From assembly GCA_023525715.1 (NCBI GenBank), contig CM042012.1, positions 40,155,689-40,219,688 on the forward strand: a stretch of DNA of 64,000 nucleotides. The letters run 5' to 3'. Under the pieces are notes generated by a model, which worked only from the letters and a program-made list of their open reading frames with translations, was not told the origin of the DNA and ran no database searches. Positions 46,205 through 58,132 of this stretch are shown in pieces. A program made the position numbers and the translations under genes. The stretch's first letter is position 1. Every line of letters starts with the position of its first letter. The stretch is from Cichorium intybus (taxonomy: Eukaryota > Streptophyta > Magnoliopsida > Asterales > Asteraceae).

Positions 46205-47880
46205 TTAATTGGTTTTGGAAACCCAATCCATTTTAAAATTGGGTTTACCGTTATCATCCACACTCTCTACTCTTTCCCATGACATATCCTGTTTATCAGA
46301 TAAGAATGAAGAGTTAGCAGGACAATTTGAAGAATTTGAATTGAGGCCTTTGGGTACCCATCTGTAATTTGGTTTAAGTCTCTTGTTGTTTGAACAGATG
46401 GGTGCTTCAACACTTGATTTTGAAACAGGACTCCCCCTTGATTTGTGCTTATGTTGCCAGTGTGAGCTCGAGGACGATCCTTGAGATGAGTTCGATCTTA
46501 CCGACTTCCACTTGGCAGAGTCATCTCTCGAATCGGTCTTCTTGTCCTTGGGGGCCTGATTCTTGGCCTTTGCAGCATTCCAATCACCGTCTCTTGAATG
46601 TGACCTTGAGGGCTTTCTTTTGCAAGATCTTCCTCTTGGCACGTTCTTCCAACTTTGTGCATAGTAGGGAATGTATGCATGGTGTGGGCAATTCCGAGCT
46701 ATGTGACCTGCAATACCACAGTTAAAGCACGTTTGTTTCTTTAGAAAAATGAGATTGTGACTTGGTCCTTGTCCAAACAATTTTTTAAAGAGTTACCACA
46801 AGTACAAGCACAACCACATTTACTTGGACTTGGTGTTAGTCCAAAAGGAATTTCACATTCTTTCACAAACTTCTGTGGTTTCAATTTTCCAACAATTGGA
46901 TTTTTTTAATTTAAAACATCACCGCAAACTTTAGCAGAAACACACACAACAAGTTTAATGTTTTGGTTCACGCAATTATCATACACGGCAGAAACTGAAG
47001 TATTAGTATTTGACGAGTGTTTAACGGAACTAGGATCATTTTTATTCTCCTCGTTTGCATCTTACACTATTACTTCATCTGCACAAGAAACAGAAGCATT
47101 AGTAGCGTTCACCTTAACACCATCAGTGGAGTTGGATTGATTAGCCTGAACAGAAACAGTTTCAGTAGATAACTCTGTCTCTTCGGTTTCAAGAGGTGGG
47201 GTATAGTTATCATTAAAAGGGGGTGGAACGCTTATATACCCGAGACCCTCACCGTGCTTATTAGTCCACTTTGTTTGGTGTTCAATTATTGATTCCACTA
47301 TCGCGCTTGACACATCAAACTTTTTGAAATTAAACTCAGCATCTTGAAATTTGGTTTTTAATGCGTCAAGCTCGGCAGTCAAATCGGCAATCTTTTCTTT
47401 GGCGAATTTATGGTGACAACACTTGATACTGTATTCTTCTTGTAATTTCTTAAAGTCTGAAGTTTTAGCTTCCAACTTCTTCTTGAAGGGGTTTCAGTTT
47501 CTTTTTAATGTTGTAAACATCATTTTTAAGGTTGAAAACTTCTCTCACCAAACGATCATTATGTTCATGATATTTATTTATTTTATCTTCACAAATTTGA
47601 GTGCAAAAATTTTCGCAAACGTTTTTTGAAGTGGCAATCTTTTCTTTGACGAATTTATGGTGACAACACTGATACTGTATTCTTCTTGTAATTTCTTAAA
47701 GTCTGAAGTTTTAGTTTCAAATTTTTCTTGAAGGGGTTTCAGTTTCCTTTTAATGTTGTAAACATCATTTTTAAGGTCGAAAACTTCTCTCACCAAACGG
47801 TCATTGTGTTCACGATATTATTTATTTTATTTTCACAGATTTGAGTGCAAAAATTTTCGCAAACGTCTTTTGAAGTGGGA
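46205..47880 (-). pseudogene. Copia Gag, broken, with duplicated coiled-coil segment
   Basis: Minus-strand open pieces 47796-47578, 47475-47062 and 46780-46205, separated by stops or frame changes. The first two are Lys/Glu/Leu-rich coiled-coil (KKLQEEYS occurs in both). Next come an acidic, Ser/Thr-rich linker, a zinc knuckle CFNCGIAGHIARNC (about 46729-46688) and a Lys/Arg/Ser-rich basic tail ending MDWVSKTN. Gag proteins of this type package the element RNA. The missing N-terminal capsid core may lie in the unreadable stretch up to 48715. Confidence 0.75.
47386..47880. repeat. 247-bp tandem duplication in gag
   Basis: Starts at GGCAATCTTTTCTTT at 47386 and 47633. The two copies are about 93% similar and one base out of register (ACTTGATACTG against ACTGATACTG), which changes the frame. 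Confidence 0.88.
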
Positions 47881-48714
47881 ATCATTTTGACAAAAAAAAA
47901 AAATTAACCGTAAAACTTTAAAAGATTAAAAAAAATTGACCGAGAATAAAGAGATTTGACCGAAAGTGAAAGTTGACCGAACACAAATTTGAACAAAAAA
48001 ATATAAATAAAAAAAAAACATATACTGAAATCACTTGGATTGAAAGGAAAAAGTTGTTTAAAAAAAAAAAAAAACAATTTTGGTTTAAAATTTGTTTGAC
48101 CAAAACTGAAATTTTGACTTAAAAAAAACTTTAAAAAAATTGTTGACCGAAGATATAAAAAAAATTACGGAAAACAAATTGTCAATTAAAGAAAAAGGTT
48201 TTCGGTTAAAAAATGGTTTTTCCTTTTAAACATGGAGGATGACGTGGTGAGTACAAAGGAATTTCAAAGCAAATTAAAAAGGTCCAACTTCAATAAGCCC
48301 ATTCGGCCAACAAATTAGAGAACCGAGAACTCCTTGTGCCCTAGTCGAGATGCTTGCTGGACGCCGAAATCCTCCTTGACCTGGCCGAGATCTTCAAGCT
48401 GCCGCCGAGAACACAAGTCTAGCAGGCCGAAATCATAAAAACCCTAGCCGATAACCACCTTCTGCCGCCGAACACATCTTCAAACCCTAACCTAAAACAC
48501 CTTTGGCCACCGAAATCCTTCAAAATCAGATCTACAAACACGATTTTGTTCAAGAAATTCAAATTCCAAATATCAAAATGGTCTATTTTTGCCCAAAATC
48601 ACGAAGAACACCAAGAACGAACAGTGATTTTCGTCCAATATAACCCAAAACACCAAAAATGGCTCAAAATTTTCGAAAATAATTGATACCAACAATCAAA
48701 ATATTGATTTAAAA

Positions 48715-48727
48715 GGCTCTGATACCA
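48715..48727 (-). promoter_or_regulatory. Primer-binding site (initiator Met-tRNA)
   Basis: TGGTATCAGAGCC on the minus strand, two bases from the 5' LTR. Confidence 0.9.
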
Positions 48728-48729
48728 CT

Positions 48730-49178
48730 TGTAAGTCCCAAAACTTTTAGATTTAGCAAGGTATCTATAAAATTGCTTGAAAGTGCGGAATCCAATCAAG
48801 CAATAGTAACGAAACAAATAATCAAAACACAAATAAACCTTCAATGCATACGATTGTATTGATGAATCGTCAGATACATAAGGTTCTCTTGATCGATCGC
48901 TATAATTCTCTCTAAATCATGCGCACACTCTTAATCGGCCAACACAACAAATGACGGCTACAAATACAATTTATACCTAACCAATGACCTAAGCCCATAT
49001 GGACACAAGAGCCCACCGAGAACACCAAGCCTAGCCCACCGAAATCCCTTGGATTTCAGTCATGACCACCGAAGACACAGGGGTTTTCGGTCCAAACCGA
49101 AAACTCCTAATCAGCCCATTTAAATGTGAATTTAGCCCAATAATACAAAGATTAAACCAACTAAAATATGTCCTAACA
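48730..49178 (-). repeat. 5' LTR of the TR-GAG-like copia element
   Basis: 449 bp; TGTAAGTCCC to GTCCTAACA on the plus strand. Confidence 0.9.
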
Positions 49179-49183
49179 GTTTG

Positions 49184-49420
49184 GATCTTTACGGTGGCCC
49201 GTTTCTCTTTCCCGCCGGAGTAAAGACTTCCTCTGTTCTGGTTCATGAGTCTTACGACAACCACAGCGGGCTGAGCAGCTGCCACCACGACATCTGTTGC
49301 GGCGGTGGCCGCAACCATGACAATTGCATGCTTGTTCTGTTCCTTTTCTGTCTCCGACATGTAAGATCTCCACCACCCTACGCCACTGGTCTTCCACCAC
49401 CAAGTCGGCTTAATGATCAA
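49184..49420 (-). pseudogene. Captured IQD gene fragment: exon 1 part
   Basis: Minus strand: SETEKEQNKHAIVMVAATAA, then DVVVAAAQPAVVVVRL, then KEKRATVKIQT, which is the Ala/Val-rich stretch and the first IQ motif just before the IQ67 intron of plant IQD proteins. It stops exactly at the copia insertion (duplicated GTTTG), and the next codons resume at 43833. Together with 43250-43833 it shows that genomic DNA, not a processed transcript, was captured. Confidence 0.9.
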
Positions 49421-49653
49421 ATAGAGAGAGATTTTGTTTTCTAAAATCAAATTTTTAATTAAATAAAACCATGGGGTAAAATAGTAATTTACTCTCCATT
49501 TAACAGAAAATGTTAACTCTAACGGAGGGAGAGCCCAACAGTGAAAGCAAATGAAAACCACTGGGGCAAGGATGTGGGATTTCGAATACATAGACCGATA
49601 CGAAAAGTAACACAAACCACAAGGACCAAAACTGTAAGTTACTCTTGAAACTT

Positions 49654-50024
49654 TTTACAGATAAACTTCAACATTGTGGCTTTTGAAACGTTTTGACATA
49701 AGTTTGTCTAGTCATAAAAACGATAATTTAAGATTCGATATGTTGTGGGTGACGGCTATAATTACCCATGAGCAAATTTGCTTATTTTTGTTAATCAATA
49801 TTCGTTAGTCGGTGCAAACATGTAAACCTATTGTCATTGTCACATCCATTTTAAGTAAGTTTAATTTTAATTATACCATAAGTATTATATAGCAGAACAC
49901 ATTAACCATAATTGATAAACTCCTAAACCCTCGATTTAACTTTTTTATACTTATGCATTTAGCATTTGTTTTTGAACTAGGTTTGTTTTCGCTTGTTATG
50001 CTGAATTAAAATTGTGTAATAAAA
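49654..50024. other. No gene seen
   Basis: AT-rich spacer right of the Pack-MULE. Confidence 0.45.
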
Positions 50025-50029
50025 ATAAG

Positions 50030-50340
50030 AGTAAACAACAGTTTTGGTCCCTGTGGTTGATACGTTCTTTTAGTTTTGGTCCAAGTTTTTTTCATAGTTT
50101 TGATCCTTGTGGTTGCCAAAAACTTGCACTATTGGTTTATGACCCATGTAAAAAGACCAAATTACCTTTTCTATTTTCTTTTTCCTTTTTCTTTTAATCT
50201 ATTATTTATTTACTAATTAAAAAAAAGAAATTACACCCCACCCCTACGCCCCATTACCCCGTATCTCTCTCTCCCCCCTCTCACTCTCTCACGCACGCTC
50301 TCTCTCTTTCTCTCTCCCCATCACAAGGAAGGATGGAGAA
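50030..50340. mobile_element. One-ended MULE fragment
   Basis: GAGTAAACAACAGTTTTGGT followed by CCCTGTGGTTG resembles the TIRs of both Pack-MULEs (GAGTAAATTACAGTTTTGG; ATGGTCC.TGTGGTTTG). It is followed by TTTTGGTCC words and a CT-rich segment. No opposite TIR was found to the right, so it is probably truncated. Confidence 0.45.
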
Positions 50341-50925
50341 TGAAGAGGGGAAAGAAGCTATTGGTGATGATGTCGTTTGAAGGACGGATTGGTAGTGAAA
50401 TCGAAGACCTACACAGATTTATATCTCTCGCTCTTACTCTATCATTGGATATTTACAGTGATCATGTCTGCTATTGATTTTTAGTCATCAAACAATTTTA
50501 GCAAAAGCAAACCAACTTCCAAACCTATGAAACAAAAACCTAGTTACTGATATACAAACCCAAAGGGAAGGCTTACTTGATATGAGAAAGGAAGAGATAA
50601 GGGACAACCTTCAGAATAGATGGAAGGTAGCTTTCAAAATTTGATTGTATGGAAGATTAAATTTTTCTAATTGTAAATCAATTTAGAGGTTCCTGAAATT
50701 AGAATATCCACATCCAACAAACCTCATTTTATGTTGGGGATAAATGGAGTCGATGCAATAAGCCATCATAAAGACAATGAACTTTAAAAAACATTTACAT
50801 ATTTTGCATGACTTGCGCTAGGTTTCCAAAAGATTAAATAAACCTATATGTAACTAGCACCGTGTAATCAGCCATTGATGTACTGTACAAAGAAGAAAAA
50901 AGGAAAACAATCAAAAGAGGGTATT
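50341..50925. other. No gene seen
   Basis: Nothing recognised. Confidence 0.4.
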
Positions 50926-50929
50926 TTCG

Positions 50930-51740
50930 TCAATCAGCAAAAATACACTAAAAGCCTTCTTGATCGCTTTGGCATGACCAACTGTTCGGGTGCTAAAGTT
51001 CCCATGGTCGTTGGACCCTGACTAAATCCTTCTCTTAATATACCAGCAGTGGATCTACATACATATGGAAGTATGATTGGATCTCTTCTATATCTTACAG
51101 CTAGTCGACCTGACATCATTTTCTCCATTTGCGATTGTGCAAGATATCAATCTAATCCTAGAGAACCTCATCTCACTGCTGTGAAAACTATATTCAAATA
51201 TCTACATCACACATCTTCTTATGGTCTTTGGTATCCTACCAACTCTTGTTTCTTTATTCAAGCTTATCTGATGCAGATCTTAGTGGCTGCCCTACTGATC
51301 GCAAAAGTACTTCGGGTGGTTGTCAATTCCTGGATTGGAAACTCATCAGCTGGCAGTCAAATAAACAAACATGTGTATGCATATCGACTTCTGAGGCCGA
51401 ATACATATATGCTGCTGCTTGCATTTCTCAAGTCATCTGTATTCAAAGCCATCTTCAGGAGTATGCTATCAACATGTGTTGCATGCCTTTGTTTTGTAAT
51501 TCTTAGAGTGTCATTCGCATTTGTCATAACCATGTTCAACATTCCAAGACGAAATACATAGCTTTTTGTGATCATTTTATCAATAGTCATGTTGAAGATG
51601 GCAATATCGAAGTACATTCGTGAACACTACTGATCAATTGGCTGGTATTTTCACCAAACCTCTTGAGGAAAAGGCATTTACACGTATTCTTCATGGGATT
51701 GGCATGATTGATGGAGCTTCTCTTTCTTGACATCATATTT
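50930..51740 (+). pseudogene. Copia reverse transcriptase end and RNase H remnant
   Basis: Plus strand, broken frames in order: QQKYTKSLLDRFGMTNCSGA; then YGSMIGSLLYLTASRPDIIF and ARYQSNPREPHL...VKTIFKYLHHTSSYGLWYP (end of reverse transcriptase); after a frameshift near 51255, SDADLSGCPTDRKSTSGGCQ and ISTSEAEYI (RNase H); then HVQHSKTKHI and DQLAGIFTKPLEEKAF...GIGMI (C-terminus). Everything upstream (gag, protease, integrase) is missing, and no LTRs were found. The group looks Sire-like by sequence, which is a weak call. Confidence 0.85.
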
Positions 51741-53850
51741 GTCTTCCTGTATTTTCTTAAAAAACGAGGGGAGAAGAAGTAAACAAACAACTCAACTTTT
51801 AAATTTTTTCTAAAGTGTTAGTGTTTTTCAAATATGATGCTTCGGATACTTTCTGAGTTTTTTGAAACTCAAAAGCTCAGAATTTCTGATCATTTGATTC
51901 GAAGAGTATATGTTAAAATGTAACTATGAAGTGTAAAATGTCATGTTAGCATAATTGCATTTCAAGTCTTTTTTCAAAAAAATCACTACGAAGAATTATT
52001 GTGCAACTCCGACACTTTGGAGCTCTTCGGAGTGCACCTTTTTGTACAATTCTCAATTTTTCATTTTTGGTACAAATATTCATTGATAATGTTTTTAACA
52101 AATGATCTTCAATCTCTAAAAATCAATTTGTATTCTTCTAGATCACCAAAAAGCTCCTTACATTCTAAAATTTCGTTTCCACGTGTGTCAAGGGTGAATT
52201 ATTTATTAAACTTTCAACTTTTTGGTTACTCAAAATTCATCACAATTTTCTTCTTATATTTTCATTTAAACATATGTTCACTTCATGATAAAATCAAATT
52301 ATCTAAAAAAAACTTTGATTTTTGAATATGTTCATCATATCCCTTTGCACTTATGGGATATTTGGGATTTGTCTTGCAACATTGGGTAAATGTGCAGACT
52401 TCGGAATGAGGTTAAGGCTGTTATGCATTTCATATTAACTGCTAGGATAATGCCTTTAATGATAGCCTATTTTTATATTTCTAGTGATTCTTAAACTCGC
52501 TTTTATCAATTAACTAGTCAGAATGTGTAGGTGCTTCTTAGGATTATTTTTATTTCAAGGTTTTCCTTGCTTTGTTATGCCTGAAATTTTATGATGCGAA
52601 GTTTGGTGTTCATTATACCAAAGTTACACATTGAGCTACATGGGCTGAGGGGTGAGCATCTAAACAAGTATTTTTAAACGAAACAGTTCCCATTTTTTAG
52701 TGAAAAATGAGGTGTTCAATGGTGTCATAGTTGACTAATCGATATGGAACTGTGAATAACCTCAGTAATCGACTTTAAATGAATGATGGGGTAGTGCATG
52801 AATTACTTAAACGATCCATGTCCGAATATCCCATCTGATGAAACAAGGTTCGCTTTCCTTCTATATATCTAAGTACTTTAAGGCACACTTCCCCTTCTTA
52901 AGTGATAGGTTAAGGAATTATGTGAAGCCATAGCTGGGGCCTTAACTGGGAAGTGTGAATAATCTCAGTAACTATTGTGAAGTAGTGCACAATTTCGAAT
53001 GCTTGTTGAGAGGGAAACGTGTCCAAATATTTCACTTGGTGAATCGAGATTACATATTTTCAAATCCAATTTTCTCTAAATGCGAAAATCCTTAGATATC
53101 CTCTGATGCCCAACCACTGAAGTATAATGGGTTCTGACCTTTAATCGTAAATTGACATTATGTTCTTCCCAAGGAAACTACTCAAATATCAAGCACATAG
53201 ATTTCATTCACTTTGTTACGTTTGCTTTTGCGAATTGGGAATTCATTTTACTGGGTATATGGAATGTAGTCTGTTTGTAAGTCATTTCTTAGCAAGGTAT
53301 CTAAATGGATAATAGAATTCCAACATGGTTTTATGCTTCTGATGTAAAATTATAGATTAAGGTTTTTCCAACACTCATGGATCTGAAGTTAGTCAGTATC
53401 ACATATTCAGCGTATCTTTCGTACTTTACTTCTGAGTTTGAATCAACATACAACTTCACTTTGCTCTTTTCTTATGTGAATTCAAAATCCTATATTGGCT
53501 TATCTAAAACAAGTTCTTTGTTTCAAATGAGATTAATCGCAAAAGGAAATTTTATACATCTGATATTTTCATCAACAGTGTTTATGATTCTAATCTTAGA
53601 ATTTTTCATTTTAAGATTCTCATTGAATCGATTTGTTAAATCTTTTGTGATCTTTCCACACAACTTCTTTTCTAACACACTTCGTATTTAACACTTATTT
53701 TTACACCTTGAGATTGATACATTTTGTTATTGTTTATTTTTCTTGGCCTCATTAAATATGTTATCTTAATTACATATGTATTTAATTCAAATTCTATAAT
53801 CATTATCTCAACGTTAATACTTTTGAATTATGAATTATGGTGATTTGACG
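51741..53850. other. Non-coding, with a diverged direct repeat
   Basis: Downstream of the copia remnant, with a purine-rich GAGGGGAGAAGAAG at about 51767. A roughly 210-bp-spaced diverged repeat lies at 52725-52860 and 52935-53065 (both GTGAATAA(C/T)CTCAGTAA...GTAGTGCA...TGTCC(G/A)AATAT). No frame is supported; the 104-codon frame at 53377 is unrecognised. Confidence 0.45.
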
Positions 53851-53983
53851 GTTGTACTTATGCGTTTTTCAGGGAATGTCGCTCCAGTATGGCAGAATAA
53901 CATGGCATGCTCTAATTGAACCAATTCCACATGTGCTATTAATGCTTATTTTCCCTCCACTTGAGTACACGATTCACCAACCC

Positions 53984-53993
53984 TATATATATA
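53984..53993 (+). promoter_or_regulatory. Possible TATA box
   Basis: TATATATATAC followed by CACTTGATCATCTTCACC and AAACCCTAAA, about 100 bp before the ATG at 54094. This is a reasonable plant core promoter or LTR promoter, but no transcript evidence is available. Confidence 0.4.
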
Positions 53994-54093
53994 CAACACT
54001 TGATCATCTTCACCAACCTTCCGCTTGCCATATCTTTCTCTGAAACCCTAAAATTTCTTTATGCTTGTTCATATGAAATTCTTGCAATCAACC

Positions 54094-55194
54094 ATGGTCG
54101 AATATGATTCTACGTCATTCGGACCTCAGGAAGCCCTGCCAATTCCAAATTGATATTCTTGATCCAGAGGTATGTCACGGTAACTTATCTGTCTTAATTT
54201 TATGCTTACAACATTCAATGGTTAGACACGCCATGGGTGCTAACCCTAAAGTCCCATTGGCATGGGTTCATTGTGCCTATCACACCACCTTACTCAATAC
54301 CAATCCTGATACAAAAGATGTTGAATCTATTTCGTTTGAGATTGTCTCTCCTACTTCTACCAAACGACTTAGCTTCAATAAGAAACAGTTTTCTCGTTTG
54401 TTGAAACTACCATTGGAAGGACCCTTTTAGCTAGCTAGAGGTGTGGAATTGACAAATATGTTGAATCAAATGGGTCACTACCCGATTTTGTATTCTATTA
54501 GTTTGTTTAAGAAAAAATGTCTCCACTATGGAACTTCATCTTTGGGGTCTTATTAAGAAGCCTATCAGATCATACATCAGACTTAGACTCTACTTTCCAC
54601 CCTTTTTTACATATTCGTTTTTGGCATTTACATGGATTATGCATCGGTCCTCTTGGTCGGACTTCACTTATATGTAAGCCACTCTAAAAGGGCCACTTAA
54701 ATTGCTTCTCCAATATTTTGGGCGATGATTGTTAATCGAGCTTATCTGAATGAGAAAATCTTCGCAGATCCTAACATGGAGGCAATAGAATTTCACACTA
54801 TAAATATTCCATCTGCATTAAACAACACCAAATTGCCCTTATGTGCTCAGATTCCTGAGACCATGTTAAGGAAGGTACCCTCATCCAACCCTCTTCTTAT
54901 TTCTTATAAATCTACTTTGGTTATTCCATATCCTAGTAAATATTCCACCGGTAACCGAAGAGGAGGTTCAGAAGAAAAGGACAAAGAAGAAAGCTCCTAT
55001 GGTTACCAGTGAGGATCAACCTTACCAAAATGCAAAACCAAACGAAAGCAATCTGAAGAATTGCCACCACCGAAGCATAACCCTAAGAGATTTATGGGTG
55101 CTCCCTCGAAGCAAAAAAGGAAAACCAAAAAGGTTGTTATAGAATCAACCTCGTAATATGAAACTGAACAACAAAACCAATACGAACAAGAACC
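54094..55194 (+). pseudogene. Decayed gene of unknown role, first part
   Basis: From ATG 54094 (MVEYDSTSFGPQEALPIPN, then a stop) the sequence continues in other frames: LDPEVCHGNLSVLILCLQHS, then PLAWVHCAYHTTLLNTNPDT, then SFNKKQFSRLLKLPLEGPF (to 54430), a run with stops, then FWAMIVNRAYLNEKIFADPN and IPETMLRKV (54718-54900) and a basic Lys/Arg tail. It was interrupted by the copia element at 55195 and resumes at 62602. The pattern (globular part, Pro/Thr-rich part, coiled coil) and its place downstream of a copia pol remnant recall the extra 3' gene of Sireviruses, but I cannot confirm that. It might be another repeated plant gene. Confidence 0.5.
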
Positions 55195-55971
55195 TGAAAG
55201 GTTTTCCGCAACCATGAACTAAAAAACCTAAGTTCACATGCAACCTAGAAAAGATCTATGTTTTCTTTCTTTGAACATGTAACTAATTCCTAAAGGCCAA
55301 ACAAAAATTAACTAAAAGAATAAATCAGAAAACTAACCATTAGTTTTAATCTTGAAGCTAAGCAGCACAAGTGTCCTGCCTCAAATGAGATCACACCCAG
55401 GGAGCCAGAGGAAGGGACCAAAAATTCCAGAGAGAATAATAGAAAATGAGCCCTGATAATGAGGTCTAGGGTTCCCTATTTATAGGGAACCAAGTGGCAA
55501 AGCTAAAAACCCTAACCGCAGCCCAATTTTCGGATTATCTGTACGCGCGCCGCGGCCAGATCGTTTGCGCGCCGCGCGCCGCAATTCAACTATTGAATTC
55601 GTACGAATATGTACGCGCGTCGCGGCCTTTACATTGGCGCGCCGCGCGCCGCAATTCAACTATTGAATTTGTACGACTTTAATCCCTGACCTCCTGATTA
55701 ATCTAATTAATGCCACAGAAATTAATCCAATTAATTTCTGGTTAATTATTAATCAATCAACATAGTTTCTAATTAATATATTATCACTTTAATATATTAA
55801 CAAACCATATCTTTTATTACTATTGATTTATTAATCCCATAATAAACCAACCTTTCTCTCTACCGAACTTTCTACCAAACCTCCAGCTATGAGGGCAACC
55901 CAAATGGACCTTGCTTCTATTAATTCGGTAAATACAAATTATTAGTCATGGCTTAGACACCTAATCCAACA
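55195..55971 (-). repeat. 3' LTR of the 7.4-kb copia element
   Basis: 777 bp. Contains a 70-bp GC-rich tandem duplication (GTACGCGCG starts at 55541 and 55611) and a possible TATTTATAG box at about 55475. Confidence 0.92.
55541..55680. repeat. 70-bp GC-rich tandem duplication in the LTR
   Basis: Two units, GTACGCGCGCCGCGGCC... and GTACGCGCGTCGCGGCC..., each ending GCGCGCCGCAATTCAACTAT. The same pair is in the other LTR at 62171-62310. Confidence 0.92.
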
Positions 55972-57043
55972 GTCTCCCACTTGGATAAGTCTATGACTAT
56001 AATTACCAATTTAACCTCTGATTAATCAGCAACCTGCAGCTTCCTAGAAACTGTTGCCGAACTCTGACCTAGTCAGTTCTGTCCATAGATAAGTGATCAG
56101 ATGATCCTCCGTCCAACAAGATATTTTCAGACATGAGACATGGATTGAGATCAATCTCTGTCTGACACACTGTTTCCCGATTTCCGATTTTGCTTATGAC
56201 TTTTAGACTTCTAATTGAACGAATCAATTCAGTCCTGGCTGGCCAGCGCTTCAGTCAACTTCAAAATCATCGAGTGGCCAACAGATATCTGTTTCCCGTC
56301 TGGGTCAAGGGACGAATAAGCCTCGACTAATATGTTATATCTTTTACCCGACAAATCACTCACAACAGCACGTTTTATAACTCCGAGTTACCGATGCGTT
56401 TTCGTACTATCAATGAACAACCGCCTTGCAAATTATAACTCATATCTCTCAACTTTAAGACCATAAGATATTATCGTCTCAACATTGCTCGTGATATAAT
56501 CCATGAAGCAATCCATTGAGCGCGGGTTTCTCCAATACTCAAATCTCCATTTCCAAGTACTCATGAACGTTGCAGCAATCTTATTGCTATGTCTAACTCC
56601 TTAGACAATCTACAAACCAATTCATGACAGTCTTCCTTCATACTTACTCCCTAAGAGTATGAACGACTGTGGATATTTGAATAATCCAATTATTCAGGAA
56701 GTAAACATGCAAAAGCGAAACATAAAAACTGACTGGCAGCTACTCTTGCTTATTACCAAGTCTCCACGAGGTAATCACCAAGTCGGATTTATCATAACTA
56801 TTATCGGTTTCTTATTCTCTTTTAAACTTTCAATTCAAGCCTTTTATATCTATGTCTATGACTTTTTTACTCTTTCTGTGTATCCAAGTGTCTAACACTT
56901 ATACACTTTATTGCAGATGATCCTATCGGATACTCTTCCGATGATATCTCAATTTGTCATTTTGTCATTTTGTCATTTTCTCTCACAACTCCATTCCGGT
57001 GATGTGTACCGTGACTGCCCATGGTTCTCGGGTCTTTAGTCTA

Positions 57044-57150
57044 CATGACTACACCCTAAGACAATTTTGAGGTGTCATGATGTGCCGGTGACCCACACGC
57101 GCTCCATCAGAAACCAACGAAATTCTTTAACCATGAAGTCCTACAGCACC
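57044..57150 (-). other. Constant-loop hairpin, copy 1
   Basis: Loop core CCGGTGACCCACACGCGCTC (57085-57104) between TGATG and CATCA. The outer arms are complementary only loosely (AAGACAATTTTGAGG against the far side). Shown on the plus strand; the element is transcribed from the minus strand. Confidence 0.65.
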
Positions 57151-58054
57151 ACGTCCTGGTGTAAACAATTACCGATTTGAAAACCCTTTCAAATCAATCA
57201 CCCTAATCATTTCCCAATGATTTCTCACGTCTGTTCGAAAATCCATTCAGTATTCTCAGCCAGGCAATATCCTGAATCCAACTTACAATGCTCTAAGCAT
57301 TAAGTTATCAGGATATGTTCATAACACTTCTGATTTGTCCAAGAGGCTCGAGGAACCTGATGTAATCTCATTCCAAGCCCTTTCGGAATCCTAAGATTAC
57401 CAATAATCCTTGTGTCATGATTTTCGGAAACCATTTCCTTTTAGGAACTCTTTCTTATGCATCTTGAATCCCATCAAGATCATATTCTCAACGGCTAAGT
57501 CAATACTGTCAGTCTCATCTATCTGATGGATGTCTATGAACTACGTGAGCATGCTGCACCTTCTTTGTTTCTTTCATGCCAATTCATTACACTTTGCAAT
57601 GACAGGAAACTCCATTCCTGGGGTTATGCATCTTGAATTTCATCAAGATCATATTGGCAGAATTCTGATCTATCTAATACATGTTCACAACCACCTGAGT
57701 ATGTTGTATCTCTTAAAATCTTTCATATCGAACCGTTTCTTAACACCAAGTCATTACACTTTGTAATGATAAGAGACGTTTCCTAGAACCAGTATGTAAC
57801 CCACATACAATGATAGAAGATAACAACGATACTCCCACTGGCTTTGACACCGTCATATGACTCTTTCGGGCTATTCACAAAATCCAGAACTTATGGCACA
57901 TTTTGCGAAACCGAAATCCAAACCTTTCCGACATATTAAAGGAAATCTTTCAGGCTATTCACAAAATCCAAACTTTTTGGCCTATTTTGAGAATCTGAAT
58001 ATCCTTTCTTGCGAGATGCCCATGGGACGAATCCCGGGGCCATGTACCTTTTGT

Positions 58055-58132
58055 AATGGCATGCTCTATGTGAGTCCATATTAGTGTGCCGGTAAACCAC
58101 ACACGCTCCACTAACGACTCACACTATGCCAC
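58055..58132 (-). other. Constant-loop hairpin, copy 2
   Basis: TTAGTG - TG - CCGGTAAACCACACACGCTC - CACTAA, with outer pairs GTGAGTC/GACTCAC and GGCAT/ATGCC. Confidence 0.75.

Larger units (their letters stand above)
43834..49178 (-). mobile_element. Non-autonomous copia element with gag but no pol (TR-GAG-like)
   Basis: Two LTRs of 449 bp each (43834-44282 and 48730-49178) and a perfect 5-bp duplication GTTTG at 43829-43833 and 49179-49183. Orientation is minus: the primer site TGGTATCAGAGCC lies at 48727-48715 and the polypurine tract (AAGGGGGAGAT on the minus strand) at about 44283-44293. Counting by eye about 31 differences, the LTRs are roughly 93% identical. The interior holds a broken gag with zinc knuckle and only the first residues of a protease. 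Reverse transcriptase, RNase H and integrase are absent, and their place is taken by diverged repeats. The insertion site is inside the captured IQD exon. Confidence 0.9.
42748..49644. mobile_element. Pack-MULE with captured IQD gene, split by a copia element
   Basis: TIRs of about 180 bp (left from 42748; right up to 49644; both begin GAGTAA(A/C)TTACAGTTTTGG read inwards) with a perfect 9-bp duplication TTGAAACTT at 42739-42747 and 49645-49653. Without the nested copia element and its extra GTTTG the MULE is about 1.55 kb. There is no transposase; the interior is a fragment of an IQ67-domain gene including an intron. The TIR differs from that of the Pack-MULE at 4996. Confidence 0.93.
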
